NCBI GenBank assembly: GCA_002356635.1
Contig: CP023454.1
Coordinates: 1,224,501-1,288,500, forward strand
Direction of reading: 5' to 3'
Length of the DNA stretch: 64,000 nucleotides
Source: Rhodobacteraceae bacterium QY30
GTDB taxonomy: Bacteria > Pseudomonadota > Alphaproteobacteria > Rhodobacterales > Rhodobacteraceae
Of the stretch, positions 19,202 to 26,715 are shown in pieces. Below the pieces are notes generated by a model. It made no database searches, was not told where the DNA came from, and saw only the letters and a list, made by a program, of their open reading frames with translations. The position numbers were made by a program, and so were the translations under genes. How positions within the stretch are numbered: position 1 is the stretch's first letter; every line of letters starts with the position of its first letter.

Positions 19202-19437
19202 CGCGCTGCCCTCCCCTGGTCTTCGCGCTGGGCGCGTCGAACGGGGCGTCGTGCGTCGACGACGACCAGCAGGCGCCTGGCATCAGCTCGCTCGCCAGGG
19301 GTCTCGCCATGCTGGACCAGAACGTTGCAGGCGAGCCGGATGAGAAGATCGCTGTGATGCGCGACGTCCGCGATCACAGCGCGGGCCTCGGCCACTCGGT
19401 CGGCGGGCCAGGCGGAACTGCGAGGGCGGATCGTCAT
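19198..19437 (-). CDS. small hypothetical protein of element A
   Basis: 79 residues beginning MTIRPRSSAWPADRVAEARA, with a helical middle (DLLIRLACNVLVQHG) and a very basic tail (ARRPVRRAQREDQGRAAR). The ATG at 19,437 shares a base with the stop of the HTH gene and its stop overlaps the VRR-NUC start, which supports real translation. Element B has a small gene of similar size at the same place (31,322-31,528), but the two sequences do not match clearly. I do not recognise a family. Confidence 0.65.
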   Translation of the reverse strand: MTIRPRSSAWPADRVAEARAVIADVAHHSDLLIRLACNVLVQHGETPGERADARRLLVVVDARRPVRRAQREDQGRAAR

Positions 19438-19682
19438 CACCGCCCCCGCGTCTTGCGCAGCGGATGGGCCTGTTCCTGAGCCCTGATCCATTCCTGAATG
19501 GCGGCGCGGCGGTAGAAAGTCTTTCGACCTATGCGTGTGCAGGGCGGCCCCTGGCGGCGGGCTTCCCACCGGGACAGCGTGTCGGGCGTCAGGCCCAGCG
19601 CCCGGGCCAACTGCTCTCGGCTGATCCAGTCGGCCAGCAGGTCGGGGATGTCCTCGTCGGGATCGGTCTGAATGTCCTTCAT
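19437..19682 (-). CDS. excisionase-like helix-turn-helix protein (element A)
   Basis: 81 residues. WISREQLARALGLTPDTLSRW followed by GPPCTRIGRKTFYRRAAIQEW is the MerR/Xis-type winged helix of AlpA and excisionase proteins. ATG 19,682 was chosen because GGAG lies six bases upstream and the start then aligns with the element B homolog (31,530-31,784); ATG 19,694 is possible. It heads the leftward gene string HTH - small gene - VRR-NUC - initiator - methylase. A motif shared with the integrase promoter lies about 60 bases upstream. Confidence 0.85.
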   Translation of the reverse strand: MKDIQTDPDEDIPDLLADWISREQLARALGLTPDTLSRWEARRQGPPCTRIGRKTFYRRAAIQEWIRAQEQAHPLRKTRGR

Positions 19683-19744
19683 CGGCTGCTCCATTCGCGC
19701 GGCACCCCTCTGGTGGGGGTCGGTTCAGCGAAGCAGAGCGCGAG

Positions 19745-19773
19745 GACCGGAAGACAGGCGGAAGGTGGAATTG
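19745..19773 (-). promoter_or_regulatory. repeat motif upstream of the HTH gene (element A copy 1)
   Basis: This 29-base sequence occurs again, with one mismatch, at 22,254-22,282 upstream of the integrase gene. In both places it has the same orientation relative to the gene and lies 60-70 bases before the start codon. On the gene strand it contains TTCCGCCTGTCTTCCGGTC. A related motif has the same two positions in element B. It is a good candidate for an operator or an integrase/Xis binding site. Confidence 0.65.
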
Positions 19774-20305
19774 CAGGCCGCCACCCCGTTCCACCCCTTG
19801 TTTCATTGGGCTTTTCGGCCTCGGCCAGCTTCGATCACCGCAGGAATGCGCCTCCGCCACCACCGCCCGTGTCGGTTCCGGACGGCGATCCGTGCGCCAG
19901 TGTCACCACTCTCTCCGGGGCGGGCCGATTAACCGGTGTTCGGACGGATTCGCCGGTTCTGTTGGGGCCGGAATTGCCGGAATGGGTCGTTCCGGCCGGG
20001 CTCTGCGGGCGTTCGACGATATCCACCGAAACTCTGCCGACGTGCGTCGAATCGCACGGGATACCTGTTGCAGACTCTCCCATCGGCTGAGTAGATTCGC
20101 CGTTGAGCAGTCCATAAGAATCGAAAAGACGAACGCAGTCGGATGCGCACGCCGGTGACGGTGTGCCTCTGGCTTACAGGCGGTTTTCCTCGACGACGTG
20201 CTCTGAACCCCGGTACGCCCACGTGCTCGGCACGGCGGGTCACTTGTAACCTGCATGCCGACGGCTCTGGCCGAAGGATGCCGCATGTCTGAAAGGAGTT
20301 TCCCG
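19774..20305. other. 532-bp stretch without a supported gene (element A)
   Basis: Several overlapping ORFs exist on both strands, but none has a domain I recognise or consistent GC3 codon usage. The region lies between the divergent HTH gene and the plus-strand pseudogene, so it probably holds their promoters. In element B the equivalent gap (31,910-32,093) is only 184 bp. The word TAGATTCGCCG occurs in both gaps (near 20,094 and 31,998). Confidence 0.4.
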
Positions 20306-20908
20306 ATGCCTCTGCCGCCTGTCGCATTCTTCTCGATCTACGAAATCGCCGTGCGCTGGGGTTGCCCTCCGGCCGATGTGGCGGGCTGGGCGGCGGCAGG
20401 GCATCTGCATGTGGTGGCGGGCATTCCTCCCGTCCTCTGCGGTGACGAGACAGTGGCCGGTATGGTTCAGGTGCCGATGGCGGAACTGATGGGGATGTTC
20501 CGGCGGATGGGGCCGAGCGACGATCAGGCGAGGCTCAAGCGGGTCATGCCGCTCGGCAGCAAGACCTGACTCAAGATCACAGACCCGGCCGAGGGACTGC
20601 CGGTCCGGTCCTCCGACCTGTTGCTGGACTCCGGAACGCTTCAGGCCTTCGAGGAAGAGCGTGATCTGCTGCGCCGCCCGGCTTCCACCATCGGGGCCAG
20701 CCCGCGCTACGATTGGGACGCGATGTACGCGTGGCTGACGTGGTTCCTGTTCGAAAAGGGGGTGCCCGACACCCAGACCGCGCTGGTCTCGCTGGTGCAA
20801 GAGTGGTTCGTGCAGAATTCGAAGTCGGGCGAGGTGCCGGATGAAAGCACAATCCGCAAGCGGCTGTCCTCGCTCTGGCGCAGGTTGCGAGGCGAGGATG
20901 CCGCGTGA
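20306..20908 (+). pseudogene. conserved element protein split by an in-frame stop codon
   Basis: The frame starts at ATG 20,306 (AAGGAG eight bases upstream), reads MPLPPVAFFSIYEIAVRWGC to ...MPLGSKT, meets TGA at 20,567-20,569 and continues in the same frame as LKITDPAEGLPVRSSDLLL to GEVPDESTIRKRLSSLWRRL, ending at 20,908. The intact relative in element B (32,094-32,684) aligns along the whole length, and the TGA aligns with its Trp (in CGWKRIAVPEEG). A TGG to TGA change explains the break. The lower half may still start at TTG 20,621. The function is unknown. Confidence 0.8.
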
Positions 20909-20911
20909 CGG

Positions 20912-22183
20912 TCAGGCCGATTTCGGCAGGTCGGCTCCATCTTGTGCCGCGTCATGTACAAGGCGCGGCCGCGGGCGCAGGAGGTTCGCCACCGTGTCGA
21001 CGCCCGCGCGGAGGGGGGAATCCATAAGGTGCGCATAGCGCTGGGTGGTCTGCATCTGGCTGTGGCCCAAGAGCTTGCCGATCATTTCCAGCGAAGCGCC
21101 GCCGCTGACCAAGAGTGAGGCGAAGGTGTGGCGCAGGTCATGGATGCGGACATCGGCCAGCCCGGCGTCCTTCTGCACCTTGGCCCAGAAGCGGCGGATT
21201 TCCCGAACGGGCTGGCCGACCGTGTCGCCGGGGAAGAGCCACGGGTTGCCGCTGGGTACTGCCTGCTGGCGCAAGCGCACGATGGCCGCGACGTCCTGCG
21301 AGATTGGCACCCGGTGGATCTTGCGCTGCTTTGTGGTCGAGGCAGGCTTCGACCAGATGGCATAGTCGAGGTTGAACTGTTCGAACCTTGCGGTGCGCAC
21401 CTCGCCCACCCGGGCGCCGGTCAACATGCAAATGCGGATGATCGCCGCGGCGCGCTGATCTTCGGCGGCATCCAGCACGGCCGCCAGCCGGGTCAGCTCT
21501 TCAGGCGACAGGAACCGTTCGCGGGCATGTTCGATGCGCCGATGGAACCCCTGCGCCGGGTTGTCCGTCCGCCAGTCCCATTCCATCGCCAGCGTGAACA
21601 TCTTGCGCAGCACTTCGCCCATGCGGTTGGCCCGGATCGGGGTGGGCTTGTGACCCTGCAGCTTGCGGGCCCGGTTGTTGGGCTTCGCCTTGCAGGGGCG
21701 GGGCCGCCCCTCGGCCACGAAGTCGAGGAACCTCGCGACGTCAGACTTGGTGATCTCCGTCACCAGCCGGTTGCCCCAGGCCGGTTCCACCATCTTCTTC
21801 AGCATCGACACCTGGTCGCCCGCATTTGTCTTGGCCAGTTTCGGCAGATGCTCGGCGATGTAGCGGTCGATCATGTCGGTGACCCGCGGCGCCCCGCGCC
21901 ACTCATCCCGCGCCGCCAGAGGATCCTGCCCCTCGTCGATGGCGCGCCGCAGTTCCTTGGCGCGTTCGCGGGCGGCCGTGACGCTCCACTCCGGCCAGCG
22001 CCCGATGGTCATCCGCCGTTGCCGCCCGGCGTGCCGGTAGTCGATGGTGAAGGTCCGCGCGCCCGAAGCCTGCACCCGCGCGGCGAATCCGATCACCTCC
22101 GTGTCGAAGATCTGATAGCTGACGCCGGGCTTCGGCTCCGCCTCGCGCAGGGTTTTCTCATTCAGTTTCAGTCTCTTGACCAT
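20912..22183 (-). CDS. tyrosine-type site-specific integrase (element A)
   Basis: 423 residues. It has the DUF4102-like N-terminal arm-binding domain (GFAARVQASGARTFTIDYRH), a core-binding SAM-like domain (about 95-215) and a catalytic domain with R in LTGARVGEVR, HDLRHTFASLLV, GHSQMQTTQRY and the Tyr nucleophile. All catalytic residues are present. ATG 22,183 has AAGGAGG upstream at good spacing. The family often integrates at tRNA 3' ends. Its truncated relative is at 32,817. A 29-bp motif shared with the HTH promoter lies 71 bases upstream. Confidence 0.92.
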   Translation of the reverse strand: MVKRLKLNEKTLREAEPKPGVSYQIFDTEVIGFAARVQASGARTFTIDYRHAGRQRRMTIGRWPEWSVTAARERAKELRRAIDEGQDPLAARDEWRGAPRVTDMIDRYIAEHLPKLAKTNAGDQVSMLKKMVEPAWGNRLVTEITKSDVARFLDFVAEGRPRPCKAKPNNRARKLQGHKPTPIRANRMGEVLRKMFTLAMEWDWRTDNPAQGFHRRIEHARERFLSPEELTRLAAVLDAAEDQRAAAIIRICMLTGARVGEVRTARFEQFNLDYAIWSKPASTTKQRKIHRVPISQDVAAIVRLRQQAVPSGNPWLFPGDTVGQPVREIRRFWAKVQKDAGLADVRIHDLRHTFASLLVSGGASLEMIGKLLGHSQMQTTQRYAHLMDSPLRAGVDTVANLLRPRPRLVHDAAQDGADLPKSA

Positions 22184-22253
22184 CCATCCCGCCTCCTTGC
22201 CCGACGACACAGGCGTAGACCCGCGCCACTATCAAGTCGGACCACGGGTTCGA

Positions 22254-22282
22254 GACCGGAATACAGGCGGAAGGTGGAATTG
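22254..22282 (-). promoter_or_regulatory. repeat motif upstream of the integrase gene (element A copy 2)
   Basis: Matches 19,745-19,773 at 28 of 29 bases. It has the same orientation towards its gene and lies 71 bases before the integrase ATG. The rest of the surrounding sequence does not match. See the regulatory entries at 31,858 and 32,700 for the element B pair. Confidence 0.65.
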
Positions 22283-22467
22283 GGGCGGGAAGGGCGTTCC
22301 GGTCAGAGATCTCAGCCTGCGAGGCCGGTTCGTTCTGCGCCTAGCAGTTCGGTCGCTTCATGGTCGGGCCGAGAGTCTGGGTAGGTAGTGAACGGCCGGT
22401 TTGTTGTGCTTTCGCGTTTGCGCTACAAAGGAGGCGCATCACTGAGGACATATAGTGCAAGGTGCAG

Positions 22468-22480
22468 CGAGCTTGCTCTT
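22468..22480 (+). repeat. 13-bp direct repeat, left copy, flanking the NTPase-TOPRIM module
   Basis: CGAGCTTGCTCTT, preceded by GTGC-rich sequence and followed by TCAC. The same 13 bases occur at 26,501-26,513 just after the TOPRIM gene. The two copies bracket the two-gene module (22,572-26,483). The core GAGCTTGCTC is itself a short palindrome. It could be a cargo-module junction or a regulatory site. Confidence 0.5.
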
Positions 22481-22571
22481 TCACAAAACTTCCTGTTGAG
22501 TTCTTGAATCTACTCGGCTTTCCGTCTCAAATCCGGAGCGGAAATAGACGCTTTATGCGGGGAGACAACTA

Positions 22572-25500
22572 ATGAGCAGCATCACTGAAGGTCTGCAAGT
22601 TCTGGCTCCCGAGGCCCTACCCATCTTGGCAGAACTTGACTCCCGCGATGCGAGCCTATGGCTGCTAAATTCCTTTGCCGACACGGCTGGGCCGGAAGCG
22701 ACCGCAAGATTGTTGAGCCTACCTTGGGAATGCGTGTTGAGCGAGACCGCATCGGCGGAGCTGCTCAAGTCCATAGATGCTTTGGACAGTGCGATCGAGA
22801 ATCCGTTGGTTCGTCGTAGGGGGCTGGTTCATGTCCTCGATGTGCCACCCTCGCAAGTAGTTCTACCGCCCCGCTGCCTTCCGATCTTCCTACTCAATGG
22901 CCGAACCGAGGCTGAAAAGGCAGGGTTCGCCGCTCGGGCGCGGCGTATGGAAATGATTATGGAGTTGCAGCAGCGCGGGGTCCGGAACCTCGTGGTGCTC
23001 GGTGGTCCAGATCTGACGCTGCCCATTGAGTTGGGGCAACTCTGGCTGGATGGATTCCAATGTGGCCTGATTATTGTCAGCGATGATCCCGAGGCTCAGC
23101 AGAAGATCTCCGTCTGGCAGGCCAGCGCGGGCGCTCGGCGGGTAATACTACTGCCAACCCCCGCGGCGCATTTTGCCGAGGTGCTGCATGAGCGCTACAC
23201 CGGGCGGGCCGACAACCGGCTTATCATCCGCATCCGTGATGTCCAAGGGACGCGGCACCGGGTCGACCTGTCTGGGCGCGACGATCCCGAGTATCCGCTT
23301 CTGAGTAACTATGAGCTGCTCTCTGAGGCTCATCTGGAATACGTTACGCCGGAGGGGCTCAGTGCGGAGGAAATCAACGGTTTCTTTCGCGATCCGTCCG
23401 CGTCGTGGCGACCCTACGCCGCTCAAATGCCATGGTCTCGGGATGAACGCGCCCGAAACACCTTGACAAAGGCACTGCGGGATCTCGACCGCAATGGGCC
23501 GGAAGCCAGCAGAATCTTCTACATCCGGGCGGAATCCGGTGCGGGCGCGACCACTTTTATCCGCGACCTCGCGTTCGGGGCGGCCATGGACGGGTATCCG
23601 ACGCTGATTGCTACCCAGGCTGCCTTTTCCCCCAACGGGCGTAGCGTGGTGAATTTCATCAATTCTTGTCTTAACGGCATCGCCGCAGCTGACCTCGGTA
23701 AGGGCTTGCGCCAGTACGAGGTACCTTGGCTGATCGTGTTCGATCGCTCGCAATGGGAGGGGCGTGAAGCGGATATCGCGTCTTTTTCTCATCAGATCAC
23801 GCAGGCTGGGCGCAGGATTTGTGTCGTATTCGTAACCGATGCGTTGTTGCCGATTGCCATCTATGCAGAGAAACGTCTGGAAAATCTGTGCGATCTGTCT
23901 CATGAGATCTCGCAGGACGCGGCGATGGCCTTAGGCCGACACCTGAACCGGTATCTTCTGCCGCTGGGCACGGCGCGCGATGCGCGCGAATGGCAAGCAT
24001 TCGTCAACCACTCACTCGTCGGACCCGCGTCGGGCCGTTCGGTGTTCTGGATCGCACTGGCATTCTGGCTGCAGCGGCAGATCGACCTCACCGAAACATT
24101 ACAGGGTTGGCTCTACGATCAGTTCCGGCAAAAGGTCACCGATCGGGTTGTGCAGCGCGCGATCATCGATATTGCCGCCATGAGTACGGTCCGCCAGCTT
24201 CTGCCAGAAACGCTCCTGCCTCCGTCGGAAGGTTTTCCGACCCGTGACAAGCTCTCCGATCTGCAATCTACCGTGGGGGCTTTGGGCGTTGTGCGCCAAC
24301 GCTTTGACACGGTCAGCCATTGGGCGATGATCCACGATCAACTGGGACGGTTTCTTCTGACCGGGCTGTTTCACGATGCCCCCGCCCGCCAGGCTGCCGG
24401 GCTGGCGGCAGCGCAGAATCCCGATCACCTGCGTCTGATGGTTCTTGCGCGGATCGCCTCCAACCCGATGATAGCGCATCCGGACCTGGTAGAACTGGCC
24501 GAAACCTTCGCCACGAGCATATTCAAGATCGACCCCGGACAAGGCCGCGCTGACTTCGCCCTCTATTGGCGCGAAGCTCTGGAGGCTCTGGATGCAATGC
24601 CCAAAACATTCCGGATGACTAGCCGGACATTTCTTCACCATGGCTCGATATCGCGGCGGCGTATTGCGAAGGACGAAGTCATGTTCCCCATCACGGATGA
24701 CGAGCGCGCCGATTTGCTACGACGCGCTGCGGCCGATATCGAAGCTGCGCTTTCACTTGAGCACGATCCCGGGGGCGAGCCCGACCTGAATCTCTATAAT
24801 TCGCTAGCTCACGCCTATCACGACCTCGCGGAGGTGGAGGAGCGTCGCGGCACGTCCGCAGACCAGTTGGCCGCTCTGCGCTCGAAGGCAAACAAGGCGA
24901 CCTCTAGCGCATACAAGTTGAACCCTGACAATTCATATGTTCTGGAACTCTATGTGCGGGACCGGCTCAGCGGGGCTGAAGAGGATCCCGATGGCCCGGC
25001 GAGCGTCGCGCTGGAAGTTCTAGGTATAGTATACGGGGCTATGCAGCGAGAGACTGCGGAGTTGCGGCGAAACGCACTGTCGCGGCTGGCCGACAAAGCT
25101 TTTGATCTGCTGCTAAGGTCAGCGGACAAAATGCATGACACAGAGCCAGCAACCGAAGGCGATGCTATTCAGCAGGCACTGTCGGCATTGGGCGAGGGGA
25201 TGGCCCAGCGCGAGGGGATGGCATTGGCCGACTTCCCGCGAGTTAACCGGATCGATGCGGCCGCCCGGCTGGGACACCCATTGCTCCGGTCCAACGCTCA
25301 GGCGGTGCGGCTACGCTACATCTTGGTCTGCTTGGATCAACCGAAGGACTTCGGAGTTCAACTTGAGTTGCTCGAAACCCTCGATGGCAACAGGGCGATC
25401 TTGTCGCCGCAGCTGGAACTGGAATTGGCGATCCTCATGCATCAGAGAAACCGCCATCACGAAGCATCGCGGCGTTTCCAAAAGCTGCGTCAACTCTGGG

Positions 25501-25769
25501 CACGAGGGGAACATTACGTAGAGGTTCCCGACCGTCTTCGCTGGTTGCTTGACCAGGTGACTGGACAAAGGCGACAAGTCCGCGCCCGCATCGCTTCAGG
25601 TGGGGACGGAGCACGCCTTCATGCCAACGTTCAGGAACTCCAGAACGACCGAGTCCCGTTCCGTACGGCCGAGTTTGATAACACCCAACTTCGACCTGGC
25701 TCGAACCTAAGCGGCCTAATCTCCTTTGGCCACAATGGTCCGCTGCTGCGGCCGCTTACGGCAGGTTAA
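22572..25769 (+). CDS. large STAND-like NTPase with helical repeat C-terminus, candidate defence protein
   Basis: 1065 residues. The N-terminal 280 residues include a Rossmann-like beta/alpha part (NLVVLGGPDL, GLIIVSDDPEAQQK) of unknown family. A P-loop-like motif ESGAGATT at 321-328 lacks the usual lysine, and PWLIVFD near 385-391 serves as Walker B. The region 430-620 is helical and winged-helix-like, as in STAND NTPases. From about 740 to 1010 helical pairs resemble TPRs (LYNSLAHAYHDLAEVEERRG). The SD is GGGGAG before ATG 22,572. The TOPRIM gene follows after 3 bases. Avs-like sensor-effector proteins have this layout, but I cannot name the family. Confidence 0.7.
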   Translation: MSSITEGLQVLAPEALPILAELDSRDASLWLLNSFADTAGPEATARLLSLPWECVLSETASAELLKSIDALDSAIENPLVRRRGLVHVLDVPPSQVVLPPRCLPIFLLNGRTEAEKAGFAARARRMEMIMELQQRGVRNLVVLGGPDLTLPIELGQLWLDGFQCGLIIVSDDPEAQQKISVWQASAGARRVILLPTPAAHFAEVLHERYTGRADNRLIIRIRDVQGTRHRVDLSGRDDPEYPLLSNYELLSEAHLEYVTPEGLSAEEINGFFRDPSASWRPYAAQMPWSRDERARNTLTKALRDLDRNGPEASRIFYIRAESGAGATTFIRDLAFGAAMDGYPTLIATQAAFSPNGRSVVNFINSCLNGIAAADLGKGLRQYEVPWLIVFDRSQWEGREADIASFSHQITQAGRRICVVFVTDALLPIAIYAEKRLENLCDLSHEISQDAAMALGRHLNRYLLPLGTARDAREWQAFVNHSLVGPASGRSVFWIALAFWLQRQIDLTETLQGWLYDQFRQKVTDRVVQRAIIDIAAMSTVRQLLPETLLPPSEGFPTRDKLSDLQSTVGALGVVRQRFDTVSHWAMIHDQLGRFLLTGLFHDAPARQAAGLAAAQNPDHLRLMVLARIASNPMIAHPDLVELAETFATSIFKIDPGQGRADFALYWREALEALDAMPKTFRMTSRTFLHHGSISRRRIAKDEVMFPITDDERADLLRRAAADIEAALSLEHDPGGEPDLNLYNSLAHAYHDLAEVEERRGTSADQLAALRSKANKATSSAYKLNPDNSYVLELYVRDRLSGAEEDPDGPASVALEVLGIVYGAMQRETAELRRNALSRLADKAFDLLLRSADKMHDTEPATEGDAIQQALSALGEGMAQREGMALADFPRVNRIDAAARLGHPLLRSNAQAVRLRYILVCLDQPKDFGVQLELLETLDGNRAILSPQLELELAILMHQRNRHHEASRRFQKLRQLWARGEHYVEVPDRLRWLLDQVTGQRRQVRARIASGGDGARLHANVQELQNDRVPFRTAEFDNTQLRPGSNLSGLISFGHNGPLLRPLTAG

Positions 25770-25772
25770 GCG

Positions 25773-26483
25773 TTGATTGGGCTTGTTGAGACATACGCCA
25801 ACGGGAAGGGCTGGAACGTTGGTACAGCCAACGTTCTTGTGGAGGGAACGAGCGATGTCCTGTACCTTCGCCTCGCCCGCGACCTGTGGAAGCGCGAGAG
25901 CAAGCATGATTTGTTTGGCTCGGGTTTTGCTGTCTTCGAGGCTGGTCTGAGGGATGACGGCGGTGTTCAAGGTGTTGTGCGAGAACTGCAGGCGCTGCGT
26001 CAGATGGCTTCCCTCGACACGGCGGGCCGCATGGCAGAACGGAAATTCGTTGGTTTGTTTGACAATGATGACGCAGGCCGAAGACACGCCAGCATGCTCT
26101 GCAAGATGGACTTCCGGGTGAAGCTCTACCGGGACGTCTTCCTCCTCAACCCGGTTATGCCAGAATCGAACGGTGCCTTGGGAGCAGATCTGCAACGCCG
26201 GACTGAAGCCCAGAACCGCAGTTGCGCTGGGTTGGATTGGGAGATCGAGGATTTCCTGCCTGAAGATCTCGTCAGGGGCTTTTGCAACGCGAATCCCGGC
26301 GCGCTGGAACGTGAGCGGCGGTTGGCGGGCCGCGTTCACCGTGATTTTTCCAAGGACGGCAAGAGACAGCTGCAAGCCTATATCAAACGCGAGGCAGTCG
26401 TGGAGGACATGTTGGATGTCATTCGCCTGATCTGCGCTCTACGCGACTACTTGGGGCTAGAGTACAAAACGATGCTTCCTTGA
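25773..26483 (+). CDS. TOPRIM-domain protein partner of the NTPase
   Basis: 236 residues. NVLVEGTSDVLYLRLA (Glu near residue 24) and FVGLFDNDDAGRRHA (D-x-D near residue 97) are the two acidic TOPRIM motifs as found in OLD-family nucleases, and EIEDFLPEDL resembles a downstream OLD-TOPRIM motif. There is no fused ABC ATPase, unlike OLD or GajA. The start is a TTG three bases after the NTPase stop, so the two are probably coupled. A nuclease effector role driven by the NTPase is inference; a primase-like role is the alternative. Confidence 0.75.
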   Translation: MIGLVETYANGKGWNVGTANVLVEGTSDVLYLRLARDLWKRESKHDLFGSGFAVFEAGLRDDGGVQGVVRELQALRQMASLDTAGRMAERKFVGLFDNDDAGRRHASMLCKMDFRVKLYRDVFLLNPVMPESNGALGADLQRRTEAQNRSCAGLDWEIEDFLPEDLVRGFCNANPGALERERRLAGRVHRDFSKDGKRQLQAYIKREAVVEDMLDVIRLICALRDYLGLEYKTMLP

Positions 26484-26500
26484 TACGATCAGTGCGAGGT

Positions 26501-26513
26501 CGAGCTTGCTCTT
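26501..26513 (+). repeat. 13-bp direct repeat, right copy, flanking the NTPase-TOPRIM module
   Basis: CGAGCTTGCTCTT identical to 22,468-22,480. It begins 18 bases after the TOPRIM stop codon and is preceded by GTGCGAGGT. The identity does not extend far on either side. Confidence 0.5.
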
Positions 26514-26668
26514 GTCAACGCTTGGTCAACCCGTGAATGCTGTCTGGGCACCACCGTACGCCGTTGAATGACGGCGGATTACTTCTGTTGCCGGAAAAAA
26601 TCTTTCCAGATTAAAGGCTTATCCATTTTACTATTGAAATCTAAAGAGTAATGGAAATCCATAGGTTC

Positions 26669-26715
26669 GGCTCATAACCTGAAGGTCGCAGGTTCAAATC
26701 CTGCTCCCGCAACCA
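26669..26715 (+). other. tRNA-Met 3' fragment, attachment-site remnant
   Basis: From the anticodon loop to CCA the sequence reads as a tRNA-Met: CTCATAA loop (CAT anticodon), then CCTGAAGGTCGCAGG, TTCAAATC and the CCGCAACCA end. The 5' half is missing; the left arm of the anticodon stem (TTCGG) no longer pairs fully. It is therefore not a working tRNA but the kind of 3' duplicate left by integration into a tRNA gene. The minus-strand serine recombinase ends inside it. Confidence 0.85.

Noticed and set aside
26640-26715. Complete tRNA-Met gene
   Set aside because: The 5' acceptor arm and D-arm are missing and the left anticodon-stem arm does not pair fully.
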